Assembly: GCA_945872355.1 (NCBI GenBank)
Contig: CAMBZU010000028.1
Span: forward strand, 1-39,042
Source: Chitinophaga pinensis
GTDB lineage: Bacteria; Bacteroidota; Bacteroidia; UBA4408
Direction: 5' to 3'
DNA: 39,042 bases
Each line of letters begins with the position of its first letter. The stretch's first letter is position 1. The position numbers and the translations under genes were made by a program. Under the pieces are notes generated by a model that saw nothing but the letters and a program-made list of their open reading frames with translations, had not been told where the DNA came from and searched no databases. Shown here one piece after another: positions 26,261 through 35,020 of the stretch.

Positions 26261-27460
26261 ATGAAAAAACAGATGCAAGCAAAGCCATTTCAAAAGGTAA
26301 GTAAATATTTTCTGCAGTTTATAAAAACGCAACAATTTGGAGGTGTGCTATTGCTGGCTTGTACATTGTTTAGTATTATCATTAGCAATTCGTTATTTGG
26401 CCAAAGCTACATACACTTTTGGCACACATCTTTTCAAGTAATTATTAACGATACTATTTTTTCTAAAAGCCCAACCTTTATTATTAATGATGGTTTAATG
26501 AGCATCTTTTTTTTATTGGTAGGCATCGAAATTAAAAGAGAATTAACTGTTGGCGAATTGAATACACTTCAAAAAGCCACCTTGCCGTTGGCAGCTGCAT
26601 TTGGTGGAATGATTATTCCTGCATTTATTTTTTATTTTTTTAATAAAGGAACTGCAGCCACCGCAGGATGGGGGATTCCAATGGCAACTGATATTGCTTT
26701 TGCACTTGCCGTGTTAGCTTTAGTTGGTAAAAAAGTTCCCTTGGCATTAAAAGTATTTTTAACGGCTTTGGCTGTGGTTGATGATTTAGGTGCTATTGTG
26801 GTGATTGGATTGTTTTACAGTAGTGGAATACAACTTATTTATGCTTTGATGAGTTTAGGTATCATTATCTTTCTTTTTGTATTAAATAAATTAAAAGTGA
26901 ATTACAGTATTGTATACATTGTGCTGGGATTTGTTTTATGGTTTACGCTCCATCGCATGGGCATACATGCAACAATTGCTGGCGTATTGCTGGCCTTTAC
27001 CTTGCCAACATTTCAAAAAAAAGAAATGCCCTCTGTCTCAAATCGTGTAGCGCATTTTTTACATGTTCCTGTTAATTTTATGATAATGCCCTTATTTGCT
27101 TTGGCCAATACTTGTATTGTTTTTGGGAGTGTTGTTGTTGATAGTACAACAAGCAATTTGGTTGTTGGAATTATGGCTGGTTTGTTTTTAGGTAAACCTA
27201 TAGGCATTTTGCTGTTTAGTTATATTGCGATTAAATTAAATTGGGCCACCATGCCGCGTGGTGTTGATTGGAATTTATTACTTGGCGCAGGTTTTTTAGG
27301 TGGAATAGGTTTTACAATGTCGGTATTTATTACTTTGCTTGCTTTTAGTTTGCCAGAAATGGTGAATGCTGCAAAAATTACAATCGTAATAGCATCTTTA
27401 TTAGCTGGATTGATTGGTTTTATTTGGCTTAGCGTGGCTTTGAATAGGAGGAAACAATGA
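26261..27460 (+). CDS. nhaA: Na+/H+ antiporter NhaA
   Basis: This inner-membrane antiporter expels Na+ (or Li+) in exchange for protons and controls pH and salt. From ATG 26261 it has 399 residues and about 12 membrane segments. The key residues are present: D144 in PMATDIAFALAVLALVG and the D174-D175 pair in LAVVDDLGAIVVIGLFY, equal to D133, D163 and D164 of the E. coli protein. GIEIKRELTVGEL is the typical loop after the second segment. I use the ATG rather than an in-frame TTG five codons upstream (26246). The stop overlaps the start of the next gene by 4 bases, so the two are coupled. Confidence 0.95.
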   Translation: MKKQMQAKPFQKVSKYFLQFIKTQQFGGVLLLACTLFSIIISNSLFGQSYIHFWHTSFQVIINDTIFSKSPTFIINDGLMSIFFLLVGIEIKRELTVGELNTLQKATLPLAAAFGGMIIPAFIFYFFNKGTAATAGWGIPMATDIAFALAVLALVGKKVPLALKVFLTALAVVDDLGAIVVIGLFYSSGIQLIYALMSLGIIIFLFVLNKLKVNYSIVYIVLGFVLWFTLHRMGIHATIAGVLLAFTLPTFQKKEMPSVSNRVAHFLHVPVNFMIMPLFALANTCIVFGSVVVDSTTSNLVVGIMAGLFLGKPIGILLFSYIAIKLNWATMPRGVDWNLLLGAGFLGGIGFTMSVFITLLAFSLPEMVNAAKITIVIASLLAGLIGFIWLSVALNRRKQ

Positions 27461-28350
27461 AACAAAAAGGTACATTTTTATTTATTATAAATCCAAAAGC
27501 AGGGGCCAAAGCCAAGCATGATTTAAATAAATTGATTGATGAAAAGGCCAAAGCATTTAATGCCGCTTATGAAATTATTTATACCACACATAGGAACCAT
27601 GCTTTTGAAATTTCATCGCATGCAGATGTTAGTAAATATCACGTAATTGTAGCTGTTGGTGGTGATGGAACTATCAATGAAGTTGGGAGAGGATTGATTC
27701 ATAAATCAATTGGTTTGGCCATTGTTCCAATGGGCTCAGGTAATGGTTTAGCACGATATTCTAAAATTCCATTATCAACAGTAAAAGCCATAGAACTTGT
27801 ATTCACAGGTAAATTTAAGGCCATGGATGTGATTCAAATAAATAATCATTATTCTTTTAATGTGAGCGGTATTGGTTTCGATTCGGCTGTGGCACATCAG
27901 TTTCAACATCTTGATAAACGTGGTTTTTGGGGCTATTTTAAAGTAGTGATGAAACAAGTTTTTCAGTTTAAACCGGTTGAAATTACGATTGAATTGTTAA
28001 CGAAGGAAGGCTTCAAAAATATCAAGTGTCCAGCTTTTTTATTGGCTGTTGCTAATAGTAACCAATTTGGGAACAATGCTATTATTGCGCCTTCGGCCGA
28101 TGCGCGTGATGGAAAGTTTAATATTGTAATAGTAAAACCTTTTAGTTGGATTAAAATGCCTTATTATGCATTTATGATGTTTGCCAATAAGTTTGATAAA
28201 ATAGGCGCAGTACTTAATTATGAAGCTACAAAATGCATTATTCACACAAGTACAAAAGAATGGCATATTGATGGAGAGCCGCTTGCTTTAAATGCGCCAA
28301 TTGAAATTAAAATTTTACCTTTAGCCATTAAAATCATAGTACCTCAATAG
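27457..28350 (+). CDS. Diacylglycerol kinase-like lipid kinase (YegS/DagK family)
   Basis: This 297-residue protein has the DAGK catalytic domain. The N-terminus FLFIINPKAGAKAKHDL and the phosphate-binding motif AVGGDGTINEVGRGL (GGDGT at 68-72) are diagnostic. IVPMGSGNGLARYSKIP is the second nucleotide-loop segment, and a C-terminal domain contains FNIVIVKPFSW and WHIDGEPL. It transfers phosphate from ATP to a lipid alcohol (diacylglycerol, a sphingoid base, or another lipid). In Bacteroidota, which may make sphingolipids, the substrate could be a sphingoid base, but nothing here decides it. It overlaps nhaA by 4 bases (ATGA) and is followed by the SUI1 gene after 8 bases, forming a three-gene operon. 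Confidence 0.92.
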   Translation: MKQKGTFLFIINPKAGAKAKHDLNKLIDEKAKAFNAAYEIIYTTHRNHAFEISSHADVSKYHVIVAVGGDGTINEVGRGLIHKSIGLAIVPMGSGNGLARYSKIPLSTVKAIELVFTGKFKAMDVIQINNHYSFNVSGIGFDSAVAHQFQHLDKRGFWGYFKVVMKQVFQFKPVEITIELLTKEGFKNIKCPAFLLAVANSNQFGNNAIIAPSADARDGKFNIVIVKPFSWIKMPYYAFMMFANKFDKIGAVLNYEATKCIIHTSTKEWHIDGEPLALNAPIEIKILPLAIKIIVPQ

Positions 28351-28358
28351 ATTTTGTT

Positions 28359-28697
28359 ATGAGCAAAAAAAACAAACAAGTAACCAACGTAGTTTATAGT
28401 ACCAATCCCAATTTTAGCTATCAGTTTGAGCAAGAAGAGGAAGCACAAACATTGGAGCCAAACAAACAAAACCTACGTTTATTATTAGATAAGAAAAATA
28501 GGGCAGGAAAGTCAGTAACGCTCATTACAGGATTTGTTGGTAAAGTAGAAGATTTAGAAGCCTTAGGTAAAATGCTAAAAAATAAATGTGGTGTTGGAGG
28601 AAGTGTAAAAGATGCTGAAATTATATTGCAAGGCGATTTTCGGTTGAAGGCAGCGGAAATATTGACAAAGGCTTTGTATAAAGTGAAAGTGATTTAG
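28359..28697 (+). CDS. SUI1/eIF1-family translation factor (YciH)
   Basis: This 112-residue protein has a basic N-terminal extension (MSKKNKQVTNVVYS) followed by the SUI1 domain at about 40-112: RLLLDKKNRAGKSVTLITGF, LGKMLKNKCGVGGSVKDAEI and LQGDFRLKAAEILTKALYKVKVI. Bacterial YciH homologues of eIF1 bind the small ribosomal subunit and affect start-site fidelity under stress. It is the third gene of an operon after nhaA and the lipid kinase, with an 8-base gap. Its stop codon overlaps that of the convergent acpH-like gene by 4 bases, so no terminator separates the two. Confidence 0.93.
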   Translation: MSKKNKQVTNVVYSTNPNFSYQFEQEEEAQTLEPNKQNLRLLLDKKNRAGKSVTLITGFVGKVEDLEALGKMLKNKCGVGGSVKDAEIILQGDFRLKAAEILTKALYKVKVI

Positions 28698-29269
28698 TAC
28701 AAATCACCGAAGTGTTTTCTTGCGTCTTCAAAAAATAATTTAAATTCTTGATCAAAATCTTGGTAATGCAATTCTAGTTCTTCGGTAGCAAATTGCATGT
28801 TTGAAACAAAGCTTGTTCTGCTTGCCATTCCAGTGAGCGTGCTTTGTATGCCTTCAATTTTGCTGTAATTTAATAACCAATTGTGTTGAATCATATAAGG
28901 CAACATATATTGTGTTTTTGCAGGCAAACTTGGTAAATGTTGATGCATTAATTGATACACCTTATCAGCAAAATCAGCCAAGCTTTCGTGATGATAATGG
29001 TTCCAATTGGCTGCTAAAAAATGGTCGTAAAAAACATCTATAATGACCCCTGCATACTTTTTATATCTTGGCATTAAGCGAGCTGCACTTATTTTTGTGA
29101 TATGATGTTTATCGGTGAAAGCATCAATCTCGCGATGCATTTTTATGCCTTGAATAACGCCAGGGGAGAAGGCTTCAAAGTTTTTACCTTTAACCGCATC
29201 GGCAATAAAATTACCAATCATGAGCTCTTCTTCATGTTTGGATAGGTATTGATGGGCAAGGAAGTTCAT
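28694..29269 (-). CDS. Acyl carrier protein phosphodiesterase (AcpH-like)
   Basis: This 191-residue all-helical protein is of the ACP phosphodiesterase (AcpH/HD-like) family, which removes the 4'-phosphopantetheine group from acyl carrier protein. Family landmarks are MNFLAHQYLSKHEEELMIGNF, IADAVKGKNF, GIKMHREIDAFTDKHH with the metal-binding His and Asp, and VFYDHFLAANW. The length is that of the E. coli enzyme. The gene ends tail-to-tail with the SUI1 gene with a 4-base overlap. It has no obvious operon partner. Substrate has not been shown for Bacteroidota members. Confidence 0.88.
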   Translation of the reverse strand: MNFLAHQYLSKHEEELMIGNFIADAVKGKNFEAFSPGVIQGIKMHREIDAFTDKHHITKISAARLMPRYKKYAGVIIDVFYDHFLAANWNHYHHESLADFADKVYQLMHQHLPSLPAKTQYMLPYMIQHNWLLNYSKIEGIQSTLTGMASRTSFVSNMQFATEELELHYQDFDQEFKLFFEDARKHFGDLY

Positions 29270-29311
29270 AAGATAATTTTACTTTTTTTTACTTTTATTT
29301 TTCGATAATTT

Positions 29312-29329
29312 TTTGGCGTCCTCGCCAAA
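29312..29329. repeat. REP-like hairpin beside the RAYT remnant
   Basis: TTTGGCG (29312-29318) and CGCCAAA (29323-29329) form a perfect 7-bp stem with loop TCCT. It lies 14 bases from the end of the transposase remnant. A related sequence in inverse orientation, TTGGCGAGGATGCC, occurs at 29584 on the other side. Confidence 0.55.
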
Positions 29330-29343
29330 GCAACACATCTCAT

Positions 29344-29526
29344 TTATAATGTTTCATTTATTTGAGTTAAAAATTTGAAATCATCCAATTCAGTTTCATA
29401 GCACAAAGCTGATGAATAATAATACTTGCTTGGCTCTGTTGCTAATTTCCATCTTTCATGACAAGGATTAGAATGAATGTATTCAAGTTTTTGCCAACTA
29501 TTGATTGTTGCAGTATAAAAATACAT
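29344..29526 (-). pseudogene. C-terminal remnant of a second RAYT (Y1 transposase)
   Basis: This 60-codon fragment reads NSWQKLEYIHSNPCHERWKL ... YYYSSALCYETELDDFKFLT, which is the end of a Y1 transposase: the catalytic Tyr and following IHSNP are intact, as is the tail typical of a Bacteroidota RAYT subgroup different from that of the gene at 6618. The HUH half is absent; just upstream, the frame is closed by two TAA codons and the 200 bases beyond do not encode the rest. It is bracketed by REP-like sequences on both sides, so it is the wreck of a former RAYT cassette. It cannot be functional alone. Confidence 0.75.
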
Positions 29527-29581
29527 GAATTCTTAAAATTAAAAGCAGTCGAAATTAGTATAACTAAATCAAATAAAAAAA

Positions 29582-29700
29582 GGTTGGCGAGGATGCCAAA
29601 CCCTGGTCGCCATTCCTTGGACGCATAACTTTGTTCATCGAATTTGATTTGGTTAATGTACTGGAATAATAAAAGGTTGAAGAGGAAGCAAAACCTTCAC
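29582..29700. repeat. Two diverged REP-like units
   Basis: GGTTGGCGAGGATGCCAAACC begins at 29582 (inner stem TTGGC/GCCAA, 29584-29599). A second related unit, GGTTGAAGAGGAAGCAAAACC, begins at 29675 and has lost most of its pairing. Both follow short A-runs. The first matches, in inverse orientation, the hairpin at 29312-29329 over 12 of 13 bases. Confidence 0.5.
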
Positions 29701-29747
29701 CATGGTGACATATTCAGTTAACTCAATTTTGTAGCCAAGAAAACAAA

Positions 29748-30401
29748 TCAAGGTGATAACCTTTCAATCTTCCAATTGCTATTCTCTAAAGAATATCTCA
29801 ATCGGTCATGCAATCTGCTTGGGCGGCCTTGCCAAAATTCTATACTTGTTGGTTTGATGTTGTAACCGCCCCAGTGCTCGGGCTTTGGAATAACTGCTGA
29901 ATCTTTAAATTTTTCTGTGTAATGCAAAAATGCATCTTCAACCACTTTCCTGTTGGCAATCACCGCACTTTGTATGGAAGCCCATGCTCCAATTTGGCTT
30001 TCGCGCGGGCGGCTATGAAAATAAGCGGTAGAAATTTGTTGGTCTATTTTTGCAATGCTCCCTTCAATTCTTATTTGACGCTCTAAATCGGGCCAAAAGA
30101 AATTTAAACAGGCATACTTATTTTGTGCCATATCGTTTCCTTTATGGCTGCTGTAATTGGTGTAAAATACAAAACCATTTTCATCAAATCCTCTTAGCAA
30201 AACTATCCTTGAACTTGGTTTTCCTTCTGCAGAAACCGTAGAAACTGTCATTGCATGTGGTTCCAAAATTTCGGCTTCGACCGCTTGCTGCATCCATAAT
30301 TCAAATTGTTTAAAAGGGCTTTGATTTACATCTTCCTCATTAAGAAAAGCACTGCTGTATTCTTTTCTTAATGATACAATTTTACTATTGATGGTTTCCA
30401 T
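29748..30401 (-). CDS. pdxH: Pyridoxamine 5'-phosphate oxidase
   Basis: This FMN enzyme makes pyridoxal 5'-phosphate from pyridoxine or pyridoxamine phosphate. It has 217 residues, the normal length. Recognisable parts are the N-terminal FKQFELWMQQAVEAEILEP, MTVSTVSAEGKPSSRIVLLRGFDENGFVFYTNYSSHKG for FMN and substrate, FHSRPRESQIGAWASIQS, and the closing GGYNIKPTSIEFWQGRPSRLHDR...IERLSP signature. It lies 6 bases after the POT transporter gene, and so is the last gene of a three-gene unit with two transporters. There is no direct functional link known. Confidence 0.97.
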   Translation of the reverse strand: METINSKIVSLRKEYSSAFLNEEDVNQSPFKQFELWMQQAVEAEILEPHAMTVSTVSAEGKPSSRIVLLRGFDENGFVFYTNYSSHKGNDMAQNKYACLNFFWPDLERQIRIEGSIAKIDQQISTAYFHSRPRESQIGAWASIQSAVIANRKVVEDAFLHYTEKFKDSAVIPKPEHWGGYNIKPTSIEFWQGRPSRLHDRLRYSLENSNWKIERLSP

Positions 30402-30407
30402 GATTGC

Positions 30408-31886
30408 TTATTTTACGCCGTGCATTAATTTTTTCATTAACGTTGAAATTAAGATAAGCACCACTCCGCAAATTAGCGCATAAATAGCCAATTGCTTGTA
30501 ACCATCTGTATAAGCCATAAGTTTTTCAATTTTGCTGGCCTTATCATTTAGTGTGCTCATGCCTGCACCTAAAATACCTGCTACATATTGTCCGTAAGCA
30601 CTTCCTAAAAACCAAAGTCCCATCATCATACCTGATAAATGTTTAGGAGATAATTTAGTGATGATTGATAAACCAATAGGGGAGAGGCATAGTTCGCCTA
30701 TGGTGATTACCAAATAAGCCAAGGTGAAAATGTTTAATGATGCAACACCTTCAATATTTGCAAAGAAACGTGTGTAATAAAAAACGTAGAAAGCAGCACT
30801 CAAAAACAAAAAACCTAAACCGAATTTGATGACTGTATTTGGTTCTAATTTTCTTTTGTTCATCCATATCCAAAGCAAGCCTAGCAATGGGCTAAACAAG
30901 ATCACAAATAATGAATTGGAAGTGTTGTTTACAATGTTTGGATCGATATGGAAAAACAATAAGGAGTCACTTAAATTATTTGCAGCAAACAAACTTAAAG
31001 AACCACCACTTTGCTCAAAAAAAGCCCAAAATAAAATAGAAAATGCAATGAATAAAAAGGCAGCGAGTAATCTAGATTTATCTGCCGAGTTTTTCAATTT
31101 CATTAATTCAAACAAAAAGTAAATAATAGCTACAGGACCAATAATGTACATAAACATATCAGTGTAAGCAGTATTTTTTACCATAATTAAAATCAGCGGG
31201 ATGCTAATTAAAGAGCCTACATAAACCATTATCTCTCTGGTTTTACGTTTTGAATCGGGTAAATGCAACAATGGTGAATCTCCAATAGGACCTAATGTTT
31301 TCTTTGTGAATGCAAAAGTGATTAATCCTATAATCATTACAATTGCTGCCGATAAAAAAGCCAAGCTCCAAGAATGATATTTACCTAAGTAAACACAAAT
31401 AGCACCTCCTAATAAAGCACCAATATTTATACCTGAGTAAAATAATCCAAATCCTGCATCTCTTCTAGGATCATCTTCGCGGTATAGTGCCCCAACCATT
31501 GATGAAATGTTTGGTTTAAAAAAACCAGTGCCAATGATTGAAAGCGTGATTCCAAAATAAAATAAATCTTGTGGAGAAAATGCAATAATTAAATTACCGG
31601 CAATCATTACCAAACCACCAAAAAACAATGATTTTTTAAAGCCTAAAATTTTATCAGCAAAGATACCTCCAATAAAAGTAAAAGCATACACAAATGCTTG
31701 TATGGCACCGTATTTAAGATTAGATTCTTTATCAGTTAAGTTTAGTTGACTTACCATAAAAATGGCTAATACACCGCGCATGCCATAAAAACAAAAGCGC
31801 TCCCACATTTCGGTGAGAAATAAATACCACAGTTGTTTAGGATATTTGCCTTTAAAATTTTGTATATTTTCTAATGTGTATTCCAC
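30408..31886 (-). CDS. POT/PTR2-family peptide transporter (first of two)
   Basis: This proton-coupled oligopeptide transporter has 492 residues and about 14 membrane segments of the MFS fold. The proton-coupling motif ExxERFxxYG is E26-M-W-E29-R30-F-C-F-Y-G (about residues 26-35). The PTR signature FYSGINIGALLGG and GTGFFKPNISSMVGALY are typical. Members import di- and tripeptides. It follows the second POT gene, separated by 27 bases, and precedes pdxH by 6 bases. The two transporters share the same layout but have clearly different sequences, so the duplication is old. Confidence 0.94.
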   Translation of the reverse strand: MEYTLENIQNFKGKYPKQLWYLFLTEMWERFCFYGMRGVLAIFMVSQLNLTDKESNLKYGAIQAFVYAFTFIGGIFADKILGFKKSLFFGGLVMIAGNLIIAFSPQDLFYFGITLSIIGTGFFKPNISSMVGALYREDDPRRDAGFGLFYSGINIGALLGGAICVYLGKYHSWSLAFLSAAIVMIIGLITFAFTKKTLGPIGDSPLLHLPDSKRKTREIMVYVGSLISIPLILIMVKNTAYTDMFMYIIGPVAIIYFLFELMKLKNSADKSRLLAAFLFIAFSILFWAFFEQSGGSLSLFAANNLSDSLLFFHIDPNIVNNTSNSLFVILFSPLLGLLWIWMNKRKLEPNTVIKFGLGFLFLSAAFYVFYYTRFFANIEGVASLNIFTLAYLVITIGELCLSPIGLSIITKLSPKHLSGMMMGLWFLGSAYGQYVAGILGAGMSTLNDKASKIEKLMAYTDGYKQLAIYALICGVVLILISTLMKKLMHGVK

Positions 31887-31913
31887 AAGAATGTTAGTTT
31901 GAAATGTGTAAAA

Positions 31914-33620
31914 TTATTTTACTTCATGCATCATTTTTTTTAACTTAGGGCTAATTGCCAGTAAGACAATACTAGCAACCCCGCAAAGCACCACAAATAC
32001 CATAAAAAATTCGTATAGGTTATGAATCGTAAAGCCTGCAAATTCAGTGTAAACAGAACTAATTTGGTTTTTATTGAGTAGCTCCAATTGCTCTGCTGTT
32101 GGCACTATTTGTTTATCAAGCACAGCTTGCAAATCAATTCCCAATTCCTTTGCTTTAAGAAATTTTTCACCTGTTGATGGTAATATAGCACCTAAAGAGC
32201 CGGCTAAAGCGTAACCTGATGCATTAGAAATGAAAAATACACCATATAATAAGGAAGCAAAACGTTTTGGAGCAAGTTTTCCTACCAATGATAATCCAAT
32301 TGGAGATAAACAAAGTTCACCAAAAGTTTGAATTAAATAAAGTAATATCAGCCACTTGATAGCCAACAATCCCGAATCACCTAAATCCTTTACATTATGG
32401 GCAATAATAAAATAACTCAAAGCAATCAAAGCTAATCCGATGGCTTGCTTAACAGGAGAAATAGGTTCCTTTCCTTTTGCCCTCATTTTATCCCACATTA
32501 AACTGAATGGAAGTGCAAAAATAACTACAAAAAGGCCATTGAAAATTTGAACCATGGAGGCCGGCATTTCCCAGCCAAACATGAAATGCCTGTCGGTTTG
32601 ATTCGAAGCAATAAAAGTTAATGATGACCCTGCCTGTTCAAATGCAGCCCAGAAAAATATGATAAAGAAAGAGATGATATATATTACAAGGATTCTTTCT
32701 GTTTCAATTTTAGTTAAGGTAGAATCCAATAGTATGAGTAAGGCTAAAGAAATGCCTGCACCGTATATTATTGGATAAATAATACCTTTAACAAGGGTGC
32801 TTATTTCAAAATTATTGAAGCCAAATTCACCTACATGTAGGTATCTGAAAACAAAAAATAAGACCAAAAATAAGCAGCTTACAATACCAATTGATTTATT
32901 TGAAAATATAGCCTGGTCAACTATTTCACCTGTTGCAACATCTTTATTTGGTTTAGCTCCTATAGGCGCACCTGTAGGCGAAATAACGTATTTATTTTTA
33001 AGAAAAAAGAACAAGGTTGTACCTAATATCATTGCGATGCCTGCCATTAAGTAACCCCATTTAAATACAGTAGGGTCTTGAATTCCATCTGTTTTTACAT
33101 CCGCAAAAAGAGGTACAAAGTATTGGCTCAATAATGCACCAATATTAATTCCCATATAAAATATAGTAAAGGCCGAATCTAATTTAGATTTTTCTTCCTG
33201 AGGATATAAGCTTCCAACCATACTTGAAATGTTAGGTTTGAAAAAACCATTTCCAAAAATAATTACCAATAAACCAAGCCAAAAAACAATTTTTGAAAGC
33301 TCTAAATTACTGGCATAAGTAAGCGCACTGTAAAACAATAAAAACTGTCCTATAGCCATTAGTGTACCTCCGAGCATAATACAATTTCTATTTCCAAGAT
33401 ATTTATCAGATATATAACCTCCCATCAATGGAGTGAGATAACACAAGGCCAAGAATCCACCATAAATAATTGAAGCATTAGATTCACCCAACATTAATGC
33501 ATGCACCATAAATAAGGACAAAATAGCCCTCATACCATAAAAATTGAATCGTTCCCACATTTCGGTACCAAATAATACCCAAAGTCCTTTAGGATGCTTG
33601 CTAGCTTGATTAGTTGTCAT
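31914..33620 (-). CDS. POT/PTR2-family peptide transporter (second of two)
   Basis: This 568-residue member of the same family begins the operon. It has E-M-W-E-R-F-N-F-Y-G (about residues 19-28) for proton coupling, GNGFFKPNISSMVGSLY and the PTR signature IFYMGINIGALLSQY. It is about 75 residues longer than its neighbour. The extra length lies mainly in the loop before the C-terminal bundle (ISPTGAPIGAKPNKDVATG, about 212-230) and before the last membrane segment. It probably takes up small peptides, perhaps with a different range. Peptide uptake fits the nearby secreted peptidase only loosely, since the loci are far apart. Confidence 0.94.
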   Translation of the reverse strand: MTTNQASKHPKGLWVLFGTEMWERFNFYGMRAILSLFMVHALMLGESNASIIYGGFLALCYLTPLMGGYISDKYLGNRNCIMLGGTLMAIGQFLLFYSALTYASNLELSKIVFWLGLLVIIFGNGFFKPNISSMVGSLYPQEEKSKLDSAFTIFYMGINIGALLSQYFVPLFADVKTDGIQDPTVFKWGYLMAGIAMILGTTLFFFLKNKYVISPTGAPIGAKPNKDVATGEIVDQAIFSNKSIGIVSCLFLVLFFVFRYLHVGEFGFNNFEISTLVKGIIYPIIYGAGISLALLILLDSTLTKIETERILVIYIISFFIIFFWAAFEQAGSSLTFIASNQTDRHFMFGWEMPASMVQIFNGLFVVIFALPFSLMWDKMRAKGKEPISPVKQAIGLALIALSYFIIAHNVKDLGDSGLLAIKWLILLYLIQTFGELCLSPIGLSLVGKLAPKRFASLLYGVFFISNASGYALAGSLGAILPSTGEKFLKAKELGIDLQAVLDKQIVPTAEQLELLNKNQISSVYTEFAGFTIHNLYEFFMVFVVLCGVASIVLLAISPKLKKMMHEVK

Positions 33621-33752
33621 ATAATATTTTGTATTAATTTTTGAATTAAATATTCTTTAAGAGTGTAAACAAAAGAAAAATATTAGAAAGCATCAATATT
33701 TTAACGCACAATCTATAAACATACGTTGATAACTCTTTAGAAATAGCAATTG

Positions 33753-34985
33753 TTACTCATTGCGAAGCGCTTCAACAGGGTCGAGTTGTGAAGCTTTTAT
33801 AGCAGGATAAATGCCAGCAATTAAGCCAACAGTAAGGCAAATAATTAAACCACTAATTATCCAAAACCATGGTACAATAAATCCAGCGCCTACAAAATAA
33901 GATGTAACATTGCCAGTAGCAATACCTAAAATTATTCCGAGTAATCCGCCTAATTGGCAAATAACAACAGCCTCTACCAAAAATTGAAAGCGAATATTTT
34001 TACTTGTGGCACCTAAAGATTTTCTAATGCCAATTTCCCTTGTTCTTTCGGTAACTGAAACCAACATAATGTTCATTAAACCTATAGCGGCACCTAACAA
34101 AGTGATAAAGCCAATAACGGTAGCAGCAATAGTTACATACTTAATATTATCAATTAAAATATTGGCCAAACTATCACTTTTCACAATTTCAAAATTATCT
34201 GGTTGTCCTAGTTTTACATGTCTTATTTGACGCAACAATCCTTTTGCTTCACCTTCTGAAATTTCCATTTCTTGCGGATTTTCTGATGTTACATTCAGCA
34301 CATAACTCATGCTTTCATTGCCAAAGTATTGACGGCCATTGGTAATTGGGATAATAATTACCTTGTCTCCACCCATGCCCATGCTTGCTCCTTTCTCTTT
34401 TAAAACGCCTACTATTTTATATTTTCCAACACCAATGTTTACAATTTCATTGATTACGTTTTTTTGTCTTGGAAATATTTTCTTTAGTATTTCTTGTCCA
34501 ATAATTACAACATTGGCGCTTCTTTCCACTTCATTTACAGAAAAATTACGGCCTTGACTTAATTCATATCCACCACTTTGTAAATAGTTTTCATCGCCAG
34601 CAAAAACAGTGATATTGGGATTGGTTTTTAAACTTTTATATTTTAACGATGCTCCTCTTGAAGCCACAGTTGATATAGAAACTACGGATCTAAAGGTGAA
34701 TAAATCTTTAAATCTTGTAGCCTGTTCAAAAGTAATATCGGCATACTTTTTAGGTTTTTTGCCACCGCGTCCAATGCGCACAACAAGCTCTCTATTTCTT
34801 ATGGTAAAAGTATTTGCGCCTAAACTTGTAAAGTTTGAATTGATACTTTGTTTAATTGAATCGATGGCAGTTAAAATACCAACTAAGGCTGTAATGCCAA
34901 TGGCAATAATAAGCATGGTAAGAATTGACCTAAGTAAATTACTACTTATGGCATTAAGCGCAATTTTAATGTTTTCTCTAAACAC
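33753..34985 (-). CDS. ABC transporter permease, MacB/FtsX family, without adjacent ATPase
   Basis: This 410-residue permease has the MacB_PCD core and FtsX domain: N-terminal segment near 18-40 (LLRSILTMLIIAIGITALVG), a periplasmic part to about 270, then membrane segments near 285-310, 330-360 and 375-395. It ends with AGIYPAIKASQLDPVEALRNE, the usual signature. ERTREIGIRKSLGAT is the coupling helix that contacts an ATPase. No ATPase or adaptor gene is next to it: it has pyrophosphatase upstream and a POT transporter downstream. It must use an ATPase made elsewhere, or be a remnant of a larger locus. It is not closely similar to the permease at 484-1743. Confidence 0.92.
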   Translation of the reverse strand: MFRENIKIALNAISSNLLRSILTMLIIAIGITALVGILTAIDSIKQSINSNFTSLGANTFTIRNRELVVRIGRGGKKPKKYADITFEQATRFKDLFTFRSVVSISTVASRGASLKYKSLKTNPNITVFAGDENYLQSGGYELSQGRNFSVNEVERSANVVIIGQEILKKIFPRQKNVINEIVNIGVGKYKIVGVLKEKGASMGMGGDKVIIIPITNGRQYFGNESMSYVLNVTSENPQEMEISEGEAKGLLRQIRHVKLGQPDNFEIVKSDSLANILIDNIKYVTIAATVIGFITLLGAAIGLMNIMLVSVTERTREIGIRKSLGATSKNIRFQFLVEAVVICQLGGLLGIILGIATGNVTSYFVGAGFIVPWFWIISGLIICLTVGLIAGIYPAIKASQLDPVEALRNE

Positions 34986-35020
34986 TTTTTATTTCAGTGA
35001 AGTAAGTAATTTATATAAAA

